In this document: in pieces, positions 53,524 through 62,229 of the stretch
How positions within the stretch are numbered: position 1 is the first letter of the stretch
How the letters are laid out: each line of letters opens with the position of its first letter
Assembly: GCF_026420145.1 (NCBI RefSeq)
Contig: NZ_JAPMLV010000001.1
Span: 744,001 to 808,000, forward strand
Reading direction: 5' to 3'
DNA: 64,000 bases
From: Enterobacter pseudoroggenkampii
GTDB taxonomy: Bacteria > Pseudomonadota > Gammaproteobacteria > Enterobacterales > Enterobacteriaceae
Made by a program: the position numbers and the translations under genes
Notes under the pieces: model-generated
Database searches by the model: none
The model's input: the letters and a program-made list of their open reading frames with translations, nothing else
What the model was told of the DNA's origin: nothing

Positions 53524-54240
53524 ATGAACAACATAAACGCCCTGCAGACCGCGCCAGACCTGCATGACAAAGACGAATCCATCTTTCAGGCGCTGATGAC
53601 CGCGATTGTCGAACACCAGCTGCTGCCGGGGAGCAAACTGCCGGAAGAGGCGCTGGCCGAGGTCTTTGGCGTGAGCCGCACGGGCATCCGCAAGGTGCTT
53701 CAACGACTCGCCGCTGTGCAAATGGTCACCCTGACGCCCAAGCGTGGTGCACACGTCGCCAGCCCGACGGTGGAAGAGGCGAGGCACATCTTCCGCACCC
53801 GCGCCCTGCTGGAGGTCGCCAACCTGCCGGACGTGCTGGCGCACTGCCAGCCGCCGCATCTTGCCGCGCTGGAGGCCATTATTCGCCAGGAGCAGCAGGC
53901 GCACGAGGCCTATGACGGCCCGGCGGCGATTCGCCACTCCGCCAATTTCCACATTCAGCTGCAGGCCATCTCCGGCAACCAGGTGATCACTGAGATGGTG
54001 ACCGGCCTGAGCCAGCGCTCGTCGCTGGTGATTGCCACCTGGGGAGCGCCGTGGCGTCAGGGCTGCCGCTGCAACGATCATGAGCAACTGGTGGATCTGC
54101 TGCGCCAGAAGGCGCTTGAGCCGCTCAGCGATGCCTTAATGCACCATTTTGAACATATCGTCGCCAGCCTCTGCTTCGAGCGGGCGGGCGAGTGCCTGCC
54201 TGATTTTGCCCGGCTGTTTGCCGGCCACAAGGAGTCGTAA
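53524..54240 (+). CDS. hpxS: HpxS: GntR-family regulator
   Basis: 238 residues, FadR/FCD subgroup: winged helix (LPEEALAEVFGVSRTGIRKVLQRLAA split near residues 38-63) and a helical ligand domain with metal-type histidines (RHSANFHIQLQ). It probably senses an allantoin-pathway metabolite and controls hpxSAB and the divergent hpxC-guaD. The stop overlaps the hpxA start (TAATG). Confidence 0.92.
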   Translation: MNNINALQTAPDLHDKDESIFQALMTAIVEHQLLPGSKLPEEALAEVFGVSRTGIRKVLQRLAAVQMVTLTPKRGAHVASPTVEEARHIFRTRALLEVANLPDVLAHCQPPHLAALEAIIRQEQQAHEAYDGPAAIRHSANFHIQLQAISGNQVITEMVTGLSQRSSLVIATWGAPWRQGCRCNDHEQLVDLLRQKALEPLSDALMHHFEHIVASLCFERAGECLPDFARLFAGHKES

Positions 54241-54980
54241 TGTCTGTCTGTATACAAGTGATCAACCCCAACACCAGCCTCGCGATGACGGAAACCATCG
54301 GCGCGGCGGCCCGCGCGGTAGCGGCACCGGGAACGGAGATCCTCGCGGTCTGCCCGAGCGCGGGCGTGCCGTCGATAGAAGGCCACTTTGATGAGGCCAT
54401 CGCCGCCGTTGGTGTCCTGGAACAGATCAAAAAAGGCAGGGAGCAGGGCGTGGACGGTCACGTGATCGCCTGCTTTGGCGATCCGGGCCTGCTGGCGGCG
54501 CGCGAGCTGGCGCAGGGGCCGGTTATAGGCATCGCCGAAGCCGCTATGCATATGGCGACGCTGGTCGCGACGCGCTTTTCGGTGGTCACCACGCTGCCGC
54601 GCACGCTGATTATTGCCCGTCATCTGCTGCACCAGTATGGCTTTCAGGACCATTGCGCGGCGCTGCATGCCATCGACCTTCCGGTACTGGCGCTGGAAGA
54701 CGGTAGCGGTCTGGCGCAGGAAAAAGTGCGCGCGCGCTGTATACAGGCGCTGAAAGAGGACGGCTGCGGCGCCATCGTGCTGGGCTGCGGCGGCATGGCG
54801 ACGCTGGCGCAGGAGCTGACCCGCGAGCTGCGCGTGCCGGTAATCGACGGCGTCAGCGCGGCGGTGAAGATGGTGGAATCGCTGGTGGCGCTGGGGTTGT
54901 CGACCAGCAAGCATGGGGATCTGGCGTTCCCGGAGAACAAAGCGTTAAGCGGGCATTTTCAGGCACTGAATCCATTTTAA
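54240..54980 (+). CDS. hpxA: HpxA: allantoin (hydantoin) racemase
   Basis: 246 residues of the Asp/Glu/hydantoin racemase family. The two catalytic cysteines are in the strands VIACFGDPG (about residue 79) and VLGCGGMA (about residue 183). It interconverts allantoin stereoisomers so that the racemic product can be used. Start overlaps hpxS by one base. Confidence 0.94.
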   Translation: MSVCIQVINPNTSLAMTETIGAAARAVAAPGTEILAVCPSAGVPSIEGHFDEAIAAVGVLEQIKKGREQGVDGHVIACFGDPGLLAARELAQGPVIGIAEAAMHMATLVATRFSVVTTLPRTLIIARHLLHQYGFQDHCAALHAIDLPVLALEDGSGLAQEKVRARCIQALKEDGCGAIVLGCGGMATLAQELTRELRVPVIDGVSAAVKMVESLVALGLSTSKHGDLAFPENKALSGHFQALNPF

Positions 54981-54995
54981 TTTGTGGGGGTGGCA

Positions 54996-55928
54996 ATGGG
55001 GCTTTTCGAACAGGATTATCCGCGGGATCTGCGCGGCTACGCGGGCAACCCGCCGCACGCGCGGTGGCCGAATCAGGCGCGCATCGCCGTGCAGTTTGTG
55101 CTCAATTACGAAGAAGGGGCGGAAAACCACGTTCTGCACGGCGATGCCGGTTCCGAGCAGTTCCTGTCGGACATCATCGGCGCGGCCAGCTACCCGGACA
55201 GACACATGTCGATGGACTCCCTCTACGAATACGGCAGCCGCGCCGGGTTCTGGCGGATCCACAATGAATTTCAGAAACGCGGCCTGCCGCTGACGGTCTT
55301 CGGCGTGGCGATGGCGCTGGCGCGTCACCCGGAGATCGTCGAGGCAATCAAGGCGGCGGATTACGACGTGGTCAGCCACGGCTGGCGCTGGATCCACTAT
55401 CAGCACATGGATATCCAACAGGAGCGCGAACACCTGCACAAAGCGGTACAGGTGCTGACCGACCTGTTCGGCAAGCCGCCGACAGGCTGGTACACCGGGC
55501 GCGACAGTCCCAACACCCGCCAGCTGGTGGTGGAGCACGGCGGCTTCGACTACGACAGCGACTACTACGGCGACGATTTGCCCTTCTGGACGGAGGTGGC
55601 CTGCAGCGATGGCTCCCGTAAACCGCACCTGATTGTGCCTTATACGCTGGATGCGAACGACATGCGCTTCTCCACCGCGCAGGGGTTTAACACCGCCGAG
55701 CAGTTTTATACGTATCTGAAGGACAGTTTTGACGTGCTGTACGAAGAGGGGGAAAGCGCGCCGAAGATGATGTCCATCGGCATGCATTGCCGCCTGCTGG
55801 GGCGACCGGGGCGTTTTCGCGCGCTGCAGCGGTTCCTGGATTATGTGCAGCAGCACGAGCGGGTGTGGGTCTGTACCCGCCAGCAGATTGCCGACCACTG
55901 GCGGGAGGTGCATCCGTTTCAGAAGTAA
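54996..55928 (+). CDS. hpxB: HpxB: allantoinase (polysaccharide-deacetylase type)
   Basis: 310 residues from ATG 54996, with GGGGGTGG upstream; a GTG at 54984 is in frame. This is the PuuE type of allantoinase (NodB fold), not the amidohydrolase type: PPHARWPNQARIAVQFVLNYEEG, DVVSHGWRW, GWYTGRDSPNTRQL. It hydrolyses allantoin to allantoate. The operon ends in a REP pair. Confidence 0.94.
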   Translation: MGLFEQDYPRDLRGYAGNPPHARWPNQARIAVQFVLNYEEGAENHVLHGDAGSEQFLSDIIGAASYPDRHMSMDSLYEYGSRAGFWRIHNEFQKRGLPLTVFGVAMALARHPEIVEAIKAADYDVVSHGWRWIHYQHMDIQQEREHLHKAVQVLTDLFGKPPTGWYTGRDSPNTRQLVVEHGGFDYDSDYYGDDLPFWTEVACSDGSRKPHLIVPYTLDANDMRFSTAQGFNTAEQFYTYLKDSFDVLYEEGESAPKMMSIGMHCRLLGRPGRFRALQRFLDYVQQHERVWVCTRQQIADHWREVHPFQK

Positions 55929-55941
55929 TTGAGCCGTGTTT

Positions 55942-56031
55942 TGCCGGGTGGCGGCTGCGCCTTACCCGGTCTACAGGGCCCACAGGGCATACGGGACATC
56001 ATAGGCCCGGTAAGCGCAGCGCCACCGGGCA
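55942..56031. repeat. BIME: two REP elements
   Basis: TGCCGGGTGGCGGCTGCGCC...ACCCGGTCTAC (55942-55974) and TAGGCCCGGTAAGCGCAGCG...CCGGGCA (56002-56031) lie head to head between the convergent hpxB and hpxZ genes and may end both transcripts. Confidence 0.88.
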
Positions 56032-56043
56032 GGTTTTTCAGCG

Positions 56044-56430
56044 TTACACCATCAAACTCACCTGCGCCGCCACGATCCGCCACCCATAGGCAAACCGCAC
56101 CCACGTCTGCTGCTGGCGGCCAATACGTTCTGTGCCCTCCCGCGTAAACTCGGTGCTGCACACGGCATAATCCTCTCCGAAGGTGGTGATGACGGTGTGG
56201 CGCAGCGTCCGCTGCAGCCCGGCGGCGGGGCGCGCCGCACGAAAGGCGCGGATTTCATCAATCCCGTACAGGTTTTCACCCGCCCCCAGCCGCACCGTGT
56301 TTTTGTCGTGCCAGAACAGCTCGTCCAGCACCGCAACGTTGTTGCTCACCAGCGCGTCCTCATAGCGGTAAAACGCGGCCGTCACCTCGGCAACCACCCA
56401 CGGGAGGTTAATATCATCGTGATTCATCAT
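56044..56430 (-). CDS. hpxZ: HpxZ: AtzH-like protein (SnoaL/NTF2 fold)
   Basis: 128 residues with the AtzH/DUF3225 pattern: LPWVVAEVTAAFYRYEDALVSNN, LDELFWHDKNTVRLGAGENLYG. In the atrazine pathway AtzH hydrolyses 1,3-dicarboxyurea; in Klebsiella hpxWXYZ the role is linked to oxamate/oxalurate use. It overlaps the amidase gene by 4 bases. It is the last gene of hpxWXYZ. Confidence 0.9.
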   Translation of the reverse strand: MMNHDDINLPWVVAEVTAAFYRYEDALVSNNVAVLDELFWHDKNTVRLGAGENLYGIDEIRAFRAARPAAGLQRTLRHTVITTFGEDYAVCSTEFTREGTERIGRQQQTWVRFAYGWRIVAAQVSLMV

Positions 56431-57824
56431 GCTGCTATCTCCGCCGGACGGGCATCGGTGATGCCGCTCTCCTCCAGAACCCGCGCGACGCGCAGGCAGG
56501 CCTGCTCGTTAAACGGCGCGGCAATCAGCTGCAGGCCGATAGGCGCACCCTGCGCGGTACGCAGCGGAACGGTGGTCACGGGCAGGCCCAAAAACGAAAT
56601 TGGTTGAGTCAGCATCCCCATGCTGGCGCGAATGGGCAGCAGCTGACCGTTAATTTCCATGGTCTGCTCGCCCGCCAGCGTGGCGCTGCGCGGTGTGGCC
56701 GGGGCGATCAGCACGTCGGCCTGCGCGAACAGGGTTTTAAACGCCTGCCGGGCGTGTGCGCGGAACCGCTGGGCCTGAATGTACCAGGCGGAGGGGATCA
56801 TCGCCCCGGCCAGCAGGCGTTCGCGGGAGTGCGGCTCAAAGCGCTCGGGCTCGCGGCGAAGCGCGGGCAGGTACTGGTTTCCCCCTTCCGAGGCGCTGAT
56901 GATAAACGCCGCAGAGCGCGCCAGCTCGGCGTCCGGGAACTGCAGCTCATCCTGCACATCGAGCGCCTTCGCCACCCGCGCCACGGCGTCTCTGGCGTCC
57001 GTGTCGCACCAGGTGGTGAAGTAGCCGCCGAGCACCGCGCAGCGCAGGCCGTCAAGCCCGCGATCGAGCAGGGGGCGCGTCTGCTCGCGGGAGCTCTCTG
57101 CCTGAAAACCGTCGCTGCTGTCCCGCCCCTGCAGCGCGTCGTACACGGACGCCAGGTCGCACACGCGGCGGGCAAAGGGGCCGATATGATCCAGGCTTGC
57201 GACAAACGGATGGCTGCCGGATCGCGACAGGCGGCCAAAGGTGGGCTTCAGGCCATAGATGCCGCACAGGGAGGCCGGAACGCGAATTGAGCCGTTGGTG
57301 TCGGTGCCGAGCGAGAAGTGCACCAGCCCGGCGGCCACCGCGGCCGCTGAACCGCCGGACGACCCGCCCGCAATGCGCTCCAGGTCGTGCGGGTTACGCG
57401 TCGTGCCGTAGTGGCTGTTTTCGGTGGTAAAGCCGTAGGCGTAGGCGTCCATATTCACCATCCCGGTCAGCAGCCCGCCCGCGCTGCGCAGCTGGCGCAC
57501 CGCGAAGCCGTCAGCCGCGGCGGCAGGGCGCTGGCTGAACAGCTCGGCCCCGGCGAGAGTGGTATGGCCGGCAACGTCGAACAGGTTTTTCACCGCATAA
57601 GGCACGCCCGCCAGCGGCGGCAAGGGACGCTTTTCCCGTCGCAGGGTATCAATATTGTCGGCTTCGGCGAGCATGCGTTCTTCGGTCACGGCGGTCCAGG
57701 CGTTGATCTGTGGGTTCACGCGCGCAATCCCCTCCAGCGTCTGGCGGGCAATCTCACGAGCGCTCAGCTCTCCCGCGTTCAGCGCATGCTGGATCGCGCC
57801 GATACTCATCTCGTGTAGCTTCAT
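56427..57824 (-). CDS. hpxY: HpxY: AtzE-like amidase
   Basis: 465 residues of the amidase-signature family: Lys in GVPYAVKNLFDVAG, the serine cluster GGSSGGSAAAVAAGLV with GTDTNGSIRVPAS carrying the catalytic serine. AtzE removes ammonia from 1-carboxybiuret and needs the small AtzG partner; the adjoining small gene hpxX plays that part here. Overlaps hpxX and hpxZ by 4 bases each. Likely substrate: oxalurate or another ureido acid (inference). Confidence 0.93.
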   Translation of the reverse strand: MKLHEMSIGAIQHALNAGELSAREIARQTLEGIARVNPQINAWTAVTEERMLAEADNIDTLRREKRPLPPLAGVPYAVKNLFDVAGHTTLAGAELFSQRPAAAADGFAVRQLRSAGGLLTGMVNMDAYAYGFTTENSHYGTTRNPHDLERIAGGSSGGSAAAVAAGLVHFSLGTDTNGSIRVPASLCGIYGLKPTFGRLSRSGSHPFVASLDHIGPFARRVCDLASVYDALQGRDSSDGFQAESSREQTRPLLDRGLDGLRCAVLGGYFTTWCDTDARDAVARVAKALDVQDELQFPDAELARSAAFIISASEGGNQYLPALRREPERFEPHSRERLLAGAMIPSAWYIQAQRFRAHARQAFKTLFAQADVLIAPATPRSATLAGEQTMEINGQLLPIRASMGMLTQPISFLGLPVTTVPLRTAQGAPIGLQLIAAPFNEQACLRVARVLEESGITDARPAEIAA

Positions 57825-58009
57825 GCTTTATACACTCCTGCGATCTCCTGACGGTCATCGAGCGGCAGCGCCATCAGCGGGGCGGCCATGCTGGCAATGC
57901 GGCTGAACTGCAGCTGCAGCTCGGCGCGGCGGGCGTCATCCAGCGTCACGCCGAGTACGGTTTCCATTTGCGCCAGGTACGCCTGCCAGTCGGGTTGGTG
58001 TGTCGTCAT
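57821..58009 (-). CDS. hpxX: HpxX: AtzG-like small subunit (DUF4089)
   Basis: 62 residues from the ATG at 58009, which has GAGGAGAAAACA upstream; the frame runs open further but there overlaps hpxW. Helical protein starting MTTHQPDWQAYLAQMETVLG and resembling AtzG, which forms a complex with AtzE. Both ends overlap or abut neighbours, so this is a coupled partner of HpxY. Confidence 0.9.
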   Translation of the reverse strand: MTTHQPDWQAYLAQMETVLGVTLDDARRAELQLQFSRIASMAAPLMALPLDDRQEIAGVYKA

Positions 58010-58019
58010 TGTTTTCTCC

Positions 58020-59603
58020 TCAGAATCCGGCGGCTGTGCCGTTGCTGCGCGGGTCAAATGCCCCTTCGAACAGCCCGTTGGGGTGGTGGACAATCGCGCC
58101 CGCGTGGCCCATGGCTTCACTAAAGTCAGGGAAAAGCTCCACCTCGTGACCGAGTGCCTGCAGGCGCGCGACCGTCTCGGGTGAAAAACGCCCTTCAAGC
58201 TTTAGGGTGTCCGAGGTTTGTCCCCAGGTGCGCCCCAGCAGCCAGCGCGGGCGGGTGATGCTCTCCTGCAGGGGGACGCCCTGAACAACGTAGCGGGTAA
58301 AGAGCGCAGCCTGGGTTTGCGGCTGCCCGTCGCCGCCCATCGATCCGTACACCATCACGCGACCGTCCTTCAGACGCGCCGCCGCCGGGTTCAGGGTGTG
58401 GAAAGGCTGTTTGCCCGGCGCGAGGGCCAGAAGATGGGCGGGATCGAGGCTGAACGATGCGCCCCGGTTCTGCCAGACGATGCCGGTATCGGGCAGCACC
58501 ACGCCGCTGCCGAACTCGTGATAGATACTCTGGATAAACGACACGGCGAGCCCGCTTTTATCCATTACCCCCATCCACACCGTATCGCCGGGGCCTTTGC
58601 CGGCTCCCCACGGCGCGGCGCGGCCGTCGTCAACCCTGTCGGCAAGCGCCTGCAGGGCGGCGGGAGCCAGCAGACCCTGAATATCGGTTTTCAGCGCGCG
58701 CGGGTCGGTGATGTGGGCATCCCTCAGGCCAAAGGCCAGCTTGGTGGCTTCAACGATACGGTGAAGGGTTTCGGCGTCGTCGGCTTCCGCCATGTTCAGG
58801 CGGTCGGTAATGCCGAGTATCGCCAGCGAGACCAGCCCCTGCGTCGGCGGGGCGTGGTTAAAGATCTCCCCCTGCTGATGCTGCAGCTTCAGCGGCGCGG
58901 TGCGTCGGGCGGCGTGAGCGTTGAGATCGGCCAGCGTCACGGGGAGATCCAGCGTCTCCATGCCGTGCGCCAGGACTTCCGCCAGCGGGCCACGATAAAA
59001 GCTGTCCAGACCGTCTTCCGCCAGGCGCGTCAGGGTCGTGGCCATGGCGGGCTGATAAAAACGGCTCCCGACCTGCGGCGGCTTGCCGTCCACCAGCCAG
59101 GTTTCCGCGAAGCCGGGAACGTCCTTCAGCTCGTCGAATTTACTGGCCGTGGCGTGGGCCTGAGAGGCCGTGACCGGCGTACCGTTCTGCGCATAGTCAA
59201 TGGCGTCGGCCAGCAGGCGAGCCAGCGGCAGCGCCCTGTCGGTCATCTCGCGCGAGACCTTCAGCGCCTCGTCCCAGCCGCTCACCGTGCCAGCGACGGT
59301 TAGCGCCGCACGGGGGCCGCGATGGGGAATATGCGCCAGCCCATCGTAGGCGACCAGCGTCGCGCGCGATCCCGCCGCACCGCTGGCATCAATGGCGACA
59401 GGTTCGCCTTCCGGCGGCACGATAAGCCAGAAGCCATCGCCGCCCAGCCCGTTCATGTGCGGGTAAACCACGGCGATGGTGGCCGCCGCCGCGACCATCG
59501 CCTCTATCGCGCTGCCGCCTTCGCGCAGCACGGCCAGCGCGCTCTGGCTGGCGAGGTGGTGGGGCGCAACCGCCATACCGTGTGTGGAGACATTACTTTG
59601 CAT
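58020..59603 (-). CDS. hpxW: HpxW: oxamate amidohydrolase (gamma-glutamyltranspeptidase family)
   Basis: 527 residues, Ntn-hydrolase of the GGT family. The autocatalytic threonine is in GPGDTVWMGVMDKSG (about residue 340), with GSMGGDGQPQTQAA near the C-terminus. No signal peptide, unlike true GGT. In Klebsiella HpxW hydrolyses oxamate to oxalate and ammonia. First gene of hpxWXYZ; a sigma-54-like promoter and a candidate HpxU operator lie just upstream. Confidence 0.94.
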   Translation of the reverse strand: MQSNVSTHGMAVAPHHLASQSALAVLREGGSAIEAMVAAAATIAVVYPHMNGLGGDGFWLIVPPEGEPVAIDASGAAGSRATLVAYDGLAHIPHRGPRAALTVAGTVSGWDEALKVSREMTDRALPLARLLADAIDYAQNGTPVTASQAHATASKFDELKDVPGFAETWLVDGKPPQVGSRFYQPAMATTLTRLAEDGLDSFYRGPLAEVLAHGMETLDLPVTLADLNAHAARRTAPLKLQHQQGEIFNHAPPTQGLVSLAILGITDRLNMAEADDAETLHRIVEATKLAFGLRDAHITDPRALKTDIQGLLAPAALQALADRVDDGRAAPWGAGKGPGDTVWMGVMDKSGLAVSFIQSIYHEFGSGVVLPDTGIVWQNRGASFSLDPAHLLALAPGKQPFHTLNPAAARLKDGRVMVYGSMGGDGQPQTQAALFTRYVVQGVPLQESITRPRWLLGRTWGQTSDTLKLEGRFSPETVARLQALGHEVELFPDFSEAMGHAGAIVHHPNGLFEGAFDPRSNGTAAGF

Positions 59604-59639
59604 GAGGAGTCCTCGTAACCCTGAAGGTCACAAGGTGCT

Positions 59640-59654
59640 GCAAAAGCTGTTCCA
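59640..59654 (-). promoter_or_regulatory. Sigma-54 promoter of hpxW-X-Y-Z
   Basis: On the minus strand TGGAAC-AGCTT-TTGC matches TGGCAC-N5-TTGC at 9 of 10 positions, 36 bases upstream of the hpxW ATG. Sigma-54 control of hpxWXYZ has been reported in Klebsiella. Confidence 0.65.
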
Positions 59655-59657
59655 GTT

Positions 59658-59675
59658 CTGAAAGAAAAGTTTCAG
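59658..59675. promoter_or_regulatory. Inverted repeat CTGAAA-N6-TTTCAG (candidate HpxU operator)
   Basis: Perfect 6-bp inverted repeat with a 6-base centre, in the 142-base gap between hpxW and hpxU. RpiR-family regulators often bind TGAAA-type palindromes. It would overlap the -35 position of a TATAAT (59688-59693) that could serve hpxU, and lies just upstream of the hpxW -24 element. Confidence 0.55.
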
Positions 59676-59745
59676 TAAACTGGCACGTATAATGAAAGGT
59701 AGAATGAAAGGCAAAATGTGATGAAACAAAAGTTACAGAGGCGCT

Positions 59746-60585
59746 ATGGAACAACTGGATGAACGTCTGAAAGCACAGTACCCGTCGCTGTCGCCGCAGG
59801 AGCAGCGGGTGGCGGACTTTATTTTCGACCATTTTGACGATCTCATTAGCTACAACAGCGCCGAGCTGGCGCAGCTGAGCGGGGTGTCGAAAGCCACGGT
59901 GAGCCGTCTGTTTAAGCGTCTGGGCTATGAGAAATATAAGGATATGCGCGACGAGCTGCGCACCCTGCGCCAGAGCGGGATGCCGCTCACCGATAACCGC
60001 GATGCGGTGCAGGGCAATACGCTGCTGGCGCGTCACTATAAGCAGGAGATGGCGAACCTGACCCAGTGGGTCAATGCCCTCGACGCGCAGCAGTTTGCCG
60101 ACGCCATGGCCTGCATGGTTAAGGCGCGGCGCATCGTCATTATCGGCATGCGTAACGCCTATCCGGCGGCGCTGCACCTGCGCCAGCAGCTGCTGCAGGC
60201 GCGCGGTCAGGTGCTGGTCCTGCCGCAGCCGGGGCAGAGCCTGGGCGAGGAGCTGGTGGATTTAACGCCGGACGATCTGGTGGTGATGATGGCCTTCCGC
60301 CGCCGCCCGCGCATTATCCGCCCGCTGATGCAGCAGCTTCAGAGTAGCGGTATTCCGGTGCTGCTGATGTGCGAGCCGCAGGCGCACAGCCTGTTCCCGC
60401 TGGCGAGCTGGCAGCTCTGCGCCCCGCTGGACAGCGTCTCGGCCTATGACAGCTATTCCTCGGTCAACAGTCTGATCAACCTGCTGGCGAACGCCTTCCT
60501 GCATGAAATTCTCGATAAAGGCCGTCCGCGCATTCACGAAATTGCCTCCCTCTACCAGCAGCTGGACGAACTCGAACAGCGATAA
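59746..60585 (+). CDS. hpxU: HpxU: RpiR-family regulator
   Basis: 279 residues: N-terminal RpiR helix-turn-helix (LSPQEQRVADFIF, AELAQLSGVSKATVSRLFKRLG) and C-terminal SIS sugar-isomerase-like domain (ARRIVIIGMRNAYPAALHLRQQL). It probably controls hpxWXYZ and perhaps hpxF onward. Encoded between and divergent from hpxW. Confidence 0.93.
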   Translation: MEQLDERLKAQYPSLSPQEQRVADFIFDHFDDLISYNSAELAQLSGVSKATVSRLFKRLGYEKYKDMRDELRTLRQSGMPLTDNRDAVQGNTLLARHYKQEMANLTQWVNALDAQQFADAMACMVKARRIVIIGMRNAYPAALHLRQQLLQARGQVLVLPQPGQSLGEELVDLTPDDLVVMMAFRRRPRIIRPLMQQLQSSGIPVLLMCEPQAHSLFPLASWQLCAPLDSVSAYDSYSSVNSLINLLANAFLHEILDKGRPRIHEIASLYQQLDELEQR

Positions 60586-60708
60586 TGGGGCATCAGGCTG
60601 GTGCTTTGCATTGAAATGGTGCAGGCGACGGGGCGAAGAAACGCACGTTTTTTCGACCCGCCCGCGTTTTATCAGGCTTCTCAACAATATTCCCCGCTTC
60701 GCCTTATC

Positions 60709-60723
60709 TGGCACATTAGTTGC
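60709..60723 (+). promoter_or_regulatory. Sigma-54 promoter of hpxF-G-H-I-J
   Basis: TGGCAC-ATTAG-TTGC is a perfect match to the -24/-12 consensus TGGCAC-N5-TTGC, 53 bases before the hpxF ATG. It implies NtrC-type activation under nitrogen limitation. Confidence 0.85.
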
Positions 60724-60776
60724 AAAATCACATTCAAAGAATCTTTTGTTTCATGTTAACGTTACGGGGAAGCACC

Positions 60777-61559
60777 ATGAAAAAATTGTTGATTGCACTG
60801 GCCGGGGCCGCATGCCTCTTCACACAGCTGCCGGCAAAGGCTGACCAGCTTCAGGATATCGAGAAGCGCGGCACCATTCGCATTGCCGTGCCGCAGGACT
60901 TCCCGCCGTTTGGCTCGGTGGGGACCGATCTGCAGCCGCAGGGCTATGACATCGACATGGCGCGCTATCTGGCCAGCCAGATGAAGCTCAAGCTGCAGCT
61001 GGTGCCGGTGACCAGCGCCAACCGCGTGCCGTACCTGCAAACCGACAAGGTGGACCTGGTCATTTCCAGCCTCGGTAAAAACCCGGAGCGCGAGAAGGTA
61101 ATCGACTTCAGCCGCGCCTACGCGCCGTTCTTCCTCGGCGTGTTTGGCCCGAAAGGGGCCGAGCTGAAGGACGCCGCCGCGCTGAGCGGAAAAACCATCG
61201 GCGTGACGCGCGGGGCGGTGGAGGACATGGTGCTGACCGGCCTGGCGCCGAAAGACGCGGAGGTGAAGCGCTACGAAGACAACAACACTACGCTGTCGGC
61301 ATATCTGTCCGGCCAGGTGCAGTACGTGGCAACCGGCAACCTCGTGGTGGCGGCCATTTCGCGCCAGAACGCGGCGAAAGCCCCGGTGCCGAGCTTTATG
61401 CTGAAAGATTCGCCGTGCTTTATTGGCCTGAAGAAGAACGAACCGGCCCTGAAGGCAAAAGTGGATGCGCTGATCGAGCAGGGCATCAAGGACGGCACGC
61501 TGAACGGCCTGTCTGAGCAATGGCTGAAGGCTCCGCTGCCGGCAAACCTTGGCGCCTGA
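60777..61559 (+). CDS. hpxF: HpxF: ABC transporter periplasmic binding protein
   Basis: 260 residues with a signal peptide (MKKLLIALAGAACLF..., cleavage near PAKA-DQL). Amino-acid-type solute-binding fold: RIAVPQDFPPFG, GYDIDMARYLA, DLVISSLGKNPEREKVIDFS. It belongs with the HpxGHI permease; in Klebsiella this transporter is assigned to allantoate or a related purine product. ATG 60777 follows CGGGGAAGC. Confidence 0.93.
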   Translation: MKKLLIALAGAACLFTQLPAKADQLQDIEKRGTIRIAVPQDFPPFGSVGTDLQPQGYDIDMARYLASQMKLKLQLVPVTSANRVPYLQTDKVDLVISSLGKNPEREKVIDFSRAYAPFFLGVFGPKGAELKDAAALSGKTIGVTRGAVEDMVLTGLAPKDAEVKRYEDNNTTLSAYLSGQVQYVATGNLVVAAISRQNAAKAPVPSFMLKDSPCFIGLKKNEPALKAKVDALIEQGIKDGTLNGLSEQWLKAPLPANLGA

Positions 61560-61563
61560 GCCG

Positions 61564-62229
61564 ATGACTGAGCAACTTGATTTTTCAGCCCTCTGGCCGC
61601 ACTGGCCGGAACTGCTGGCGGGGCTGTGGGTCACCGTTCAGCTGACGGTGATGGCCACCGTCGGCGGGCTGGCGACGGGGATTGTCGGGGCGGCAATCCG
61701 CAGCGGACGCACCACCTGGTTCAGCCGCATCTGGGGCGCGTACGTGGAAATCATCCGCAACACGCCGTTTGTGGTGCAGCTGTTTTTCATCGTCTTCGGC
61801 CTGCCGAATCTGGGGCTGAAGATGACGGCGGGGGAAGCGGCGCTGCTGGCCATGGTGGTGAACCTGGGCGCCTACAGCACCGAGATTATCCGCGCGGGCA
61901 TTCAGGTCACGCCGAAAGGGCAATGGGAGGCCGGTCGCGTGCTGGGGCTGACCCGCCTGCAGACCTTTATTCGCGTGGTGCTGCCGCCCGCGCTGCAGCG
62001 CATTTACCCGGCGCTGGTGAGCCAGTGCATCATCGTGATGCTCGGCTCGTCGGTGGTATCGCAGGTCTCCTGTGAAGAGCTGACCTTCGCCGCCAACCTG
62101 ATCCAGTCCAGAACGTTTTTAAGCTTTGAGGTTTATCTGGTGACCACCGGGATTTACTTAGCGCTGTCGATTACCCTGCGCCAGCTGATGATGGCGGCGG
62201 GACGGAAATGGCTGGGGGTGCAGGCATGA
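61564..62229 (+). CDS. hpxG: HpxG: ABC transporter permease
   Basis: 221 residues, polar amino-acid-type inner-membrane permease with about five helices. The EAA loop is QWEAGRVLGLTRLQTFIRVVLPPAL. It starts 4 bases after hpxF and overlaps hpxH by 4. Confidence 0.93.
   Translation: MTEQLDFSALWPHWPELLAGLWVTVQLTVMATVGGLATGIVGAAIRSGRTTWFSRIWGAYVEIIRNTPFVVQLFFIVFGLPNLGLKMTAGEAALLAMVVNLGAYSTEIIRAGIQVTPKGQWEAGRVLGLTRLQTFIRVVLPPALQRIYPALVSQCIIVMLGSSVVSQVSCEELTFAANLIQSRTFLSFEVYLVTTGIYLALSITLRQLMMAAGRKWLGVQA

Noticed and set aside
59681..59697. A second sigma-54 promoter (TGGCAC) for hpxU.
   Set aside because: TGGCAC is followed at the right spacing by ATGA rather than TTGC, so no -12 element exists.
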